10,009 bases of DNA from Streptomyces alboflavus (GTDB lineage: Bacteria > Actinomycetota > Actinomycetes > Streptomycetales > Streptomycetaceae), in the NCBI RefSeq assembly GCF_000716675.1, contig NZ_JNXT01000119.1:1-10009 (forward strand), read 5' to 3'. A program made the translations under genes and the position numbers. The stretch's first letter is position 1. Each line of letters opens with the position of its first letter. Below the pieces are notes generated by a model. The model was given only the letters and a program-made list of their open reading frames with translations. It had not been told where the DNA came from and did no database searches. Positions 5,668-10,009 of the stretch are shown here, piece after piece.

Positions 5668-7977
5668 TCACGTCACCGGCAGGGTCACCGTGAACACGGA
5701 ACCCTTGCCGCGTTCGCTCTCCACCTCCACCGTTCCGCCGTGGGCCTGGACGAGGTTGCGGACTATGGCCAGGCCCAGGCCGCTGCCGCCGGTGGCGCGG
5801 GTGCGGGACTTGTCGGCTCGCCAGAAGCGGTCGAAGACGTGGGGGAGGTCGCTGGGGGCGATGCCGGTGCCGGTGTCGGCCACCTCGATCAGGACGCCCG
5901 TGTCGCGCCCGGTGCCGTCGGGGGTGTTCCGGCAGAGCACCGTCACCTCGCCGCCCGCCGGGGTGTGGCGGATCGCGTTGGAGACGAGGTTGCCGATGGC
6001 CTGGCGGAGGCGGAGGGGGTCGGCGGTGAGCCAGGGGTCGCCGGTGACACGGGCCGTGAGGCGGACGCCGGCCGCGTCGGCGCGGGCCTGGTGGGCGGCG
6101 ACGACCTGGTCGGCGAGTTCCACGGCGCGGACGGGCTCGCGGTGCAGGCGCAGGGTGCCCGCGTCGGCGGCGGCGAGGTCCTGGAGGTCGTTGACGATGT
6201 GCTGGAGGAGCAGGGCTTCCTCCAGGAGCGAGGTGACGAGTTCCGGGTCGGTCGCGACGACGCCGTCCTCCGCGGCCTCCAGCCAGCCGCGGATGTTGGA
6301 CAGCGGTGTCCGCAGCTCGTGCGCGACGTCGCTGACCATCGCCTTGCGCTGCTCCTCCAGGGCCTTGCGGTGCGCGGCCATGTCGTTGAACGCGGCGGCG
6401 AGCTGGCTGATCTCCCCGGCGGAGCGTGCGGGTACGGGCTCGGTGGCCTCGCCCGTCTTCATGCGCTGCGTCGCCGTGGTGAGGGCCCGCAGCGGCCGGG
6501 TGAGCCGGGTCGCGGCGAACGCGGTGGCGGCCACGGTGACGGCGAGGATCGCGGCGGCGAGCCCGACCAGGCGGGTGGTGTTGGCGCCGGACAGCTGGAA
6601 GCCGCTGTCGGAGGGACGGGAGCCGTCCGGGCTGGTGATGAACAGGAGCGCGGGCGAGGACACGTACGGGCCGAGCTGCTCGCGGCGGGCGCTGTCGACG
6701 CAGTTGGCGGCGAGCGCCTCCTCGGCCTGCTCGGCCTCGCTGCGGGGCCACTTGGCCTTGCGGGCGAGGTCCGCATCCCGGCGCAGGGACTCCGCGGCCT
6801 TGTCCGTGGGCGGGGGCGGCGCGCCGGTGGGAGCGGACGGCGTCGGCTCGGGCTCGACCACGGGGATGCTCGCCAGGTAGAGGCGCGGGGTGCCGCCGCG
6901 GCCGATGGTGAGGCCGAACTTCACCGGCTCGGAGCCCTTGCGGCGCATGCAGGCCCAGGCCAGCTTGTTGACCTTGTCGAGCGCCTTGCGTTCGGTCGCG
7001 GTGATGTTGATCAGGTCCTGGGGGCCGCACCTGTACTCCGAGACGCGGCTGTCGGCGTCCTCGGGCACCTGGACCTGCGGGCGCCCGCTCGGCCCGATGA
7101 CGAGCTTGGCGTCGACCCCCTGGTCCCGCAGGCAGGCCATGTTCTTCTCGGCGATGGCCCGCAGCGTGCGGCGCTCACCGGCGGGCAGCCGGAAGGGGCC
7201 GACGGCACGCGGGTCGATGCGGTCGACGGCGCCGGTCCCGGTGCCGAGGCCCGCGCCGGTGCCGAGGCCGCTGCCGCCGACGGCGCCTTCGCCGTCGGTG
7301 CCGAATCCGGTGCCGCCGGAGTCGCCGCCGACGGCTCCGTCGGCGTCCGGCACCCGCCCGTCCTGCTCGGGCGGCTCACTGGGCACGGGCTCAGGGCCGG
7401 GTTCGGGGGTGCCGCCGGTGCCCGAGCCCGACACCTCGTCCTTCCGGCCCGCCGCCAGCGTCGAGTCGACGGCGAGCGGGTCCACGACGGCGGAGGCGCG
7501 CGCCGGGAGCCGCGCCCCGCGCTCGCCACCCGGCCCGGCGGAGTCGGCGATGACCTTGCGGTTCTCGGTGGTGAGCGCGATGCGGCGGCCGGTGTCGGCG
7601 GCGAGCCTGCGGACCGTGCGGTCGGCGTCGCGCCAGTTGGGGCGGGTCGCGGCGAGGCCGAGGAGCTTGTCGTAGATCCGGGCGTCGTCGGCGAGCACCT
7701 GCCCCTGCTCCTGCCGGATCGCCCCGGAGGTGGTCTGCGCGGCGAGCCAGGCGGTGGCGGCGATCGACATCACGGAGACGAGGACGGAGACGGCGAGCAG
7801 CCGGGTCAGCAGGCTCTTGCGGACGGGGACGCGGGTGCGGGCGGCGCCACCGGTGCCGGACCCGCTGCCGCCACCGGTGCCGGACCCGCTGCCGGTGCCG
7901 GTGCCGGACCCGCTGCCGGTATCGGTGCCGGTGCCCATGCCGGTGTCGGTGCCGGAGGCCCCCCTCTTACGCCTCAT
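5668..7977 (-). CDS. Membrane sensor histidine kinase (HAMP-HisKA-HATPase) with large external sensor domain
   Basis: This 769-aa kinase probably autophosphorylates on H553 and passes the phosphate to the response regulator encoded just upstream. Residues 1-54 are a cytoplasmic Gly/Ser/Thr-rich tail. TM1 spans ~55-80. An external domain of ~390 residues (81-469) has four cysteines (282, 317, 343, 426) and Gly/Pro/Ser-rich stretches. TM2 spans ~470-492 and is followed by a HAMP. The core contains VAHELRTPLSNIRG (H553), the N box NLVSNAIRHTP (N667), G1 DTGTGIA (D701), the F box FDRFWRADKSR, and G2 GGSGLGLAI (730-738). All catalytic motifs are intact. ATG 7977 overlaps the end of the response regulator gene by 11 nt (ATGAGGCGTAA), suggesting translational coupling. 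A GTG at 7995 would add six residues but sits only 4 nt from its GAGGGG. The signal is unknown. The cysteines and the duplicated motif suggest an envelope or redox stimulus (inference). Confidence 0.93.
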   Translation of the reverse strand: MRRKRGASGTDTGMGTGTDTGSGSGTGTGSGSGTGGGSGSGTGGAARTRVPVRKSLLTRLLAVSVLVSVMSIAATAWLAAQTTSGAIRQEQGQVLADDARIYDKLLGLAATRPNWRDADRTVRRLAADTGRRIALTTENRKVIADSAGPGGERGARLPARASAVVDPLAVDSTLAAGRKDEVSGSGTGGTPEPGPEPVPSEPPEQDGRVPDADGAVGGDSGGTGFGTDGEGAVGGSGLGTGAGLGTGTGAVDRIDPRAVGPFRLPAGERRTLRAIAEKNMACLRDQGVDAKLVIGPSGRPQVQVPEDADSRVSEYRCGPQDLINITATERKALDKVNKLAWACMRRKGSEPVKFGLTIGRGGTPRLYLASIPVVEPEPTPSAPTGAPPPPTDKAAESLRRDADLARKAKWPRSEAEQAEEALAANCVDSARREQLGPYVSSPALLFITSPDGSRPSDSGFQLSGANTTRLVGLAAAILAVTVAATAFAATRLTRPLRALTTATQRMKTGEATEPVPARSAGEISQLAAAFNDMAAHRKALEEQRKAMVSDVAHELRTPLSNIRGWLEAAEDGVVATDPELVTSLLEEALLLQHIVNDLQDLAAADAGTLRLHREPVRAVELADQVVAAHQARADAAGVRLTARVTGDPWLTADPLRLRQAIGNLVSNAIRHTPAGGEVTVLCRNTPDGTGRDTGVLIEVADTGTGIAPSDLPHVFDRFWRADKSRTRATGGSGLGLAIVRNLVQAHGGTVEVESERGKGSVFTVTLPVT
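6874..7176 (-). repeat. Internal duplication in the kinase sensor domain
   Basis: Residues 268-305 and 329-368 align without gaps over their first 20 positions. Each begins with Glu-Arg-(Arg/Lys)-x-Leu, reaches an Ala-Cys pair 14 residues later (C282 and C343), and continues (Leu/Met)-Arg-x-x-Gly. Further on, both have a Lys, a Gly-containing turn and Pro-x-(Val/Leu). This looks like an ancient tandem duplication of a ~40-residue unit. Confidence 0.6.
7850..7918 (-). repeat. Coding tandem repeat, 24-bp period, kinase N-terminal tail
   Basis: A 21-nt segment (starting CCGGTGCCGGACCC on the plus strand) occurs exactly at 7850-7870, 7874-7894 and 7898-7918, a strict 24-bp period, with decaying GCCGGTGTCGGTGCC-type copies on to about 7956. 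On the minus strand it encodes Gly-Ser-Gly-Ser-Gly-Thr-Gly units in front of TM1. The period of eight codons keeps the reading frame, so copy number could vary without frameshift. Confidence 0.8.
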
Positions 7978-8803
7978 GGCGGGCCGCCGCCCCACTGTGC
8001 CCCTCGGCCCCGGCCCCGCCGTGCTCCGTCCCGTGCCCCGTCTCGTGGTGCGCCACGAGCTTGTACCCGACCCCGAACACCGTCACGAGCCGCCGCGGCG
8101 CCCGCGGGTTCGCCTCGATCTTCTTGCGCAGATTCAGTACGTGCACGTCGACGGTCCGCGCGGATATGTACCCCGACGAGCCGTGGATCCGGTCCAGGAG
8201 CTGCGGCCGCGTGAACACCCGCTCCGGTTCGGCGGCCATCGCGGCGAGCAGTTCGAACTCGCCGGGCGTGCACTCGACCCGGCGCTCGTCCACGGTCACC
8301 TCGTGCCGCCGCTCGTCCACGACGAGCCCCCCGGCCCGCAGCACCCGGGCGTCCGGGTCGGGCGGCGGCAGATGGGCGGTGCCCCCGGCGCGCCGCAGCA
8401 GGGTGCGGACGCGGGCCATCAGCTCGCGGGGGCTGTAGGGCTTGGTGAGGTAGTCGTCGGCGCCCAGGTCGAGGCCGAGGAGCAGGTCGTCCTCGGTGGA
8501 GCGGGCGGTGAGCATGAGGATGGGCAGGGTGCTGGCGCCGGGGGCCGCGCCGAGCCCCGGGTGCTCCCCGGGCCTGGGCCCCGCCCGCAGCACGCGGGTG
8601 ACGCCGAGGCCGTCGACCTCCGGCATCATCACGTCGAGGATGAGCAGGTCGGGGGCGTGCCGCCGGACCTGTTCGAGCGCGGCCCGGCCGTCGTGGACGA
8701 CGCCGACCGTGTGACCCTCGCGCTCCAGATAGCGGCGGATGAGGTCGGCCTGTTTCTCGTCGTCCTCCGCGACCAGGACAAAAGCGCACATGCGCCCGAG
8801 CAT
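7967..8803 (-). CDS. OmpR/PhoB-family response regulator
   Basis: This 278-aa DNA-binding response regulator should be phosphorylated at D57 by the co-encoded kinase. The receiver domain has the acidic pocket E13/D14/D15 (LVAEDDEKQ), D57 in LLILDVMMPEVDG, T99 (MLTA) and K121 (YLTKPYSP). The C-terminal winged helix (~140-245) has the CTPGEFELLAAM and SARTVDVHVLNLRKKIE recognition-helix segments and ends in VTVFGVGYKL. The D57-T99 distance is 42 residues against 29 in PhoB (D54-T83), while T99-K121 is normal, so about 13 Gly/Pro/Ala-rich residues are inserted in the alpha3-beta4 region. The last 28 residues form a tail with six histidines. I chose ATG 8803 because a GGGGAGG (8811-8817) precedes it at 7 nt. 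The frame is open to 8971 but crosses the 19-bp repeat array and looks non-coding. It is first in an operon with the kinase (11-nt overlap). Confidence 0.93.
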   Translation of the reverse strand: MLGRMCAFVLVAEDDEKQADLIRRYLEREGHTVGVVHDGRAALEQVRRHAPDLLILDVMMPEVDGLGVTRVLRAGPRPGEHPGLGAAPGASTLPILMLTARSTEDDLLLGLDLGADDYLTKPYSPRELMARVRTLLRRAGGTAHLPPPDPDARVLRAGGLVVDERRHEVTVDERRVECTPGEFELLAAMAAEPERVFTRPQLLDRIHGSSGYISARTVDVHVLNLRKKIEANPRAPRRLVTVFGVGYKLVAHHETGHGTEHGGAGAEGHSGAAARHEA

Positions 8804-8806
8804 AAG

Positions 8807-8823
8807 TGGACCTCCCCGGTCCA
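8807..8823 (-). promoter_or_regulatory. Response-regulator RBS inside a small perfect hairpin
   Basis: TGGACC (8807-8812) and GGTCCA (8818-8823) form a perfect 6-bp stem with a 5-nt loop. On the mRNA (minus strand) the Shine-Dalgarno GGGGAGG spans the loop and the first two bases of the 3' arm, and the ATG lies 3 nt past the hairpin. Folding could modulate ribosome access. Presence of the structure is certain; function is inferred. Confidence 0.5.
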
Positions 8824-8903
8824 CGGCCGTCCCGGGAACGCCCTGACAGGAATCACACAACTCGGCCCGCGCCGGGGCGCAGCCGCCACGCACGGCCCGG
8901 AAG

Positions 8904-8998
8904 GTGAGCCACGCCCCGGAGGGTGAGCCACGCCCCGGAGGGTGAGCCGCGGCCCCGAGGGTGAGCCGCATCCCCGAGAGTGAGCCGCCTCCCCGGCC
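8904..8998. repeat. Five head-to-tail copies of a 19-bp direct repeat
   Basis: Units start at 8904, 8923, 8942, 8961 and 8980, exactly 19 bp apart with no spacers. The first two are identical (GTGAGCCACGCCCCGGAGG). The third (GTGAGCCGCGGCCCCGAGG), fourth and fifth diverge at the centre and 3' end, while GTGAGCC is invariant in all five and CCCCG persists. The period is not a multiple of three, which argues against coding. A conserved heptamer with a decaying remainder suggests either protein-binding sites or a young tandem duplication. Confidence 0.9.
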
Positions 8999-9043
8999 CC
9001 ACCACCACCGACAGCACCCTCAGGCCCCCGCCCACCCCCCGGT

Positions 9044-9071
9044 TATCCTGGGGCTTTTCCGTCAGAAGAGG
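9044..9071 (+). promoter_or_regulatory. Putative -10 box and RBS of the second SARP gene
   Basis: TATCCT (9044-9049) fits the TANNNT -10 pattern, and a start about 7 nt downstream would give a short ~24-nt leader. GAGG (9068-9071) sits 8 nt before GTG 9080. No clear -35 was found around 9020-9027, so the promoter may need an activator bound to the repeats ending at 8998. The promoter part is weak; the RBS is good. Confidence 0.35.
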
Positions 9072-9079
9072 TCGCACCA

Positions 9080-10009
9080 GTGGAGTTCCGGCTGCTCGGA
9101 GCGGTGTCCGTCGCCACCGAGGCCGGTGAGGTGCCGCTGGGTCCCGCGAAGCGCCGCAGCCTGCTCGCCACCCTGCTCCTGCGCCCCAACTACCCCGTCT
9201 CCGTGCAGCGCCTGACCGAGGCCCTGTGGGACGACGAGCCGCCCGCCCGCGCCCGCGGCGTCATCCAGGGCCATGTGTCGCGGCTGCGCACCCTGCTGGT
9301 CGCCGCCGACGCGGAGATGTACGGCGTGGAGCTGGTCACCCAGGGCACGGCGTATCTGCTGCGGATGCCGGAGACCCTGATCGACTCCCACCGCTTCGAG
9401 GAACTGGTGACGCTGGCCCGCGGGCAGCGCGCGGTGGCCGACGCGGTGACGATGTACGAGGAGGCGCTCGCGCTGTGGCAGGGCCCGGCGCTGACCGGGG
9501 TGCACCCGAGCCCGTCCCTCCAGGCGGCGGCCGAGGCCCTTGAGGAGACCCGGCTCGCGTCGGTGGAACACCTCGCCGCCGGGTACGGGCAGCTGGGCGA
9601 GCACGCCCGCGCCGCCGCCCTGCTGCGCGCGGAGGCGACGGCCCACCCGCTGCGGGAGTCCCTGTCGGCGGCCCTCGTCACGGCGTTGCGGCGGGCCGGC
9701 CGCCGTTCGGAGGCCCTGGACTGGTTCCATCGCACCCGGCGGCTGCTCGCGGACGAGCTGGGCCTGGACCCGGGCCCGGAGCTTGCCGACGCGTACGCGC
9801 TCGCGCTGCGGGGCGAGTGCGAGGAGCCGGTGCCCGCGAGGGCCCGCCCCGGTTCCCCGCCGCGCCCGACGACGCCCGCGCCCCCGCCGGACACCCGCAC
9901 GGCAGCCCCTCACGCGGCCGCCGCACCGACACCCCCACAACCCCAGCCACACCTCCACCCCCAACCCCAGTCACACCTCCACCCCCAAGCCCAGCCACAC
10001 CCCCAACCC
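9080..10009 (+). CDS. SARP/AfsR-type transcriptional regulator, 3' end outside the window
   Basis: The visible 310 codons encode a SARP-family DNA-binding activator that begins VEFRLLGAVSVATE with a GTG start and an RBS GAGG 8 nt upstream. Residues 1-92 are the OmpR-like winged helix (LGPAKRRSLLATLLLRP, then ARGVIQGHVSRLRTLL). Residues ~97-245 are the BTAD, including the typical HPLRESLSAALVTALRRAGRRSEALDWFHRTRRLLADELGLDPGPEL. From ~250 the protein becomes a Pro/Ala/His/Gln-rich linker that is still open at the window edge. Stand-alone SARPs of about 270 aa normally stop soon after the BTAD. The long linker, like that of the other regulator in this window, suggests further domains (NB-ARC or similar) beyond the edge, which I cannot see. 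The gene is divergent from the two-component operon. The target genes are unknown. Confidence 0.9.
   Translation, partial: MEFRLLGAVSVATEAGEVPLGPAKRRSLLATLLLRPNYPVSVQRLTEALWDDEPPARARGVIQGHVSRLRTLLVAADAEMYGVELVTQGTAYLLRMPETLIDSHRFEELVTLARGQRAVADAVTMYEEALALWQGPALTGVHPSPSLQAAAEALEETRLASVEHLAAGYGQLGEHARAAALLRAEATAHPLRESLSAALVTALRRAGRRSEALDWFHRTRRLLADELGLDPGPELADAYALALRGECEEPVPARARPGSPPRPTTPAPPPDTRTAAPHAAAAPTPPQPQPHLHPQPQSHLHPQAQPHPQP
9938..10009 (+). repeat. 24-bp coding tandem repeat in the SARP linker, reaching the window edge
   Basis: Three units start at 9938, 9962 and 9986, each starting CAA(C/G)CCCAG(C/T)CACAC. The eight-codon unit encodes QPQPHLHP, then QPQSHLHP, then QAQPHPQP. Because the period is divisible by three the frame survives copy-number change. 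The tract probably forms a disordered hinge and may continue beyond the window. Confidence 0.8.

Larger units (their letters stand above)
8804..9079. other. Divergent intergenic region between response regulator and second SARP
   Basis: This 276-bp region must hold the promoters of the leftward two-component operon and the rightward SARP gene. It contains the RBS hairpin (8807-8823), the five-copy 19-bp array (8904-8998), a possible -10 box (9044-9049) and an RBS GAGG (9068-9071). I could not identify a convincing promoter for the response regulator. No gene is supported inside it. Confidence 0.75.

Noticed and set aside
5048..8214. Long frames overlapping the kinase on both strands
   Set aside because: One runs straight through the intergenic repeats and terminator, and neither has a domain. 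The kinase frame has intact H, N, G1 and G2 boxes.
8804..8971. N-terminal extension of the response regulator to 8971
   Set aside because: It would translate the 19-bp repeat array, which has a non-codon period. A GGGGAGG sits 7 nt before ATG 8803, where the receiver domain begins.
8904..8998. CRISPR array
   Set aside because: The 19-bp units abut with no unique spacers and there are no cas genes.
8904..8998. Canonical SARP heptamer binding site
   Set aside because: SARP sites normally repeat every ~11 or ~22 bp. The 19-bp period does not fit, so I report the array without naming the binding protein.

Overview
The window is very GC-rich. Its genes carry G or C at almost every third codon position, and it encodes SARP/AfsR-type regulators, an actinobacterial family A DNA polymerase and a typical actinomycete two-component pair. 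This points to a Streptomyces or close relative, probably chromosomal. I see no rRNA, tRNA, CRISPR array, transposase, integrase or phage gene.

Layout, left to right. Bases 1-175 are non-coding apart from a strong GC hairpin. A complete plus-strand gene (176-1879) encodes a DNA polymerase I-like protein. It converges, with 19 bp between stop codons, on a 1099-aa minus-strand AfsR-like regulator (1899-5198) made of a winged helix, BTAD, a Pro-rich linker, an NB-ARC ATPase and about six TPRs. A 469-bp gap (5199-5667) follows. It holds a putative promoter for that regulator, three copies of a 25-bp dispersed repeat, and terminator-like hairpins. Next come a sensor histidine kinase (5668-7977) and, overlapping it by 11 nt, an OmpR/PhoB-type response regulator (7967-8803), both on the minus strand and read in the order regulator then kinase. 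A 276-bp divergent region (8804-9079) contains five back-to-back copies of a 19-bp repeat. A second SARP-type regulator starts at 9080 on the plus strand and runs off the right edge inside a repetitive Pro/Gln/His linker.

How the genes may work together (inference): a membrane sensor with a large, cysteine-bearing external domain and its response regulator sit between two SARP/BTAD transcription factors. The repeat array lies between the response regulator and the second SARP, where a shared control site would be expected. Recurring features are tandem DNA repeats that code for disordered linkers (Gly/Ser/Thr in the kinase, Glu/Ala in the first regulator, Gln/Pro/His in the second) and lineage-specific insertions in otherwise standard domains. 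The polymerase looks like an unrelated housekeeping neighbour. The gene families are all known. The points most worth a second look are the 19-bp array, the duplicated cysteine motif in the kinase sensor, and the atypical insertions.
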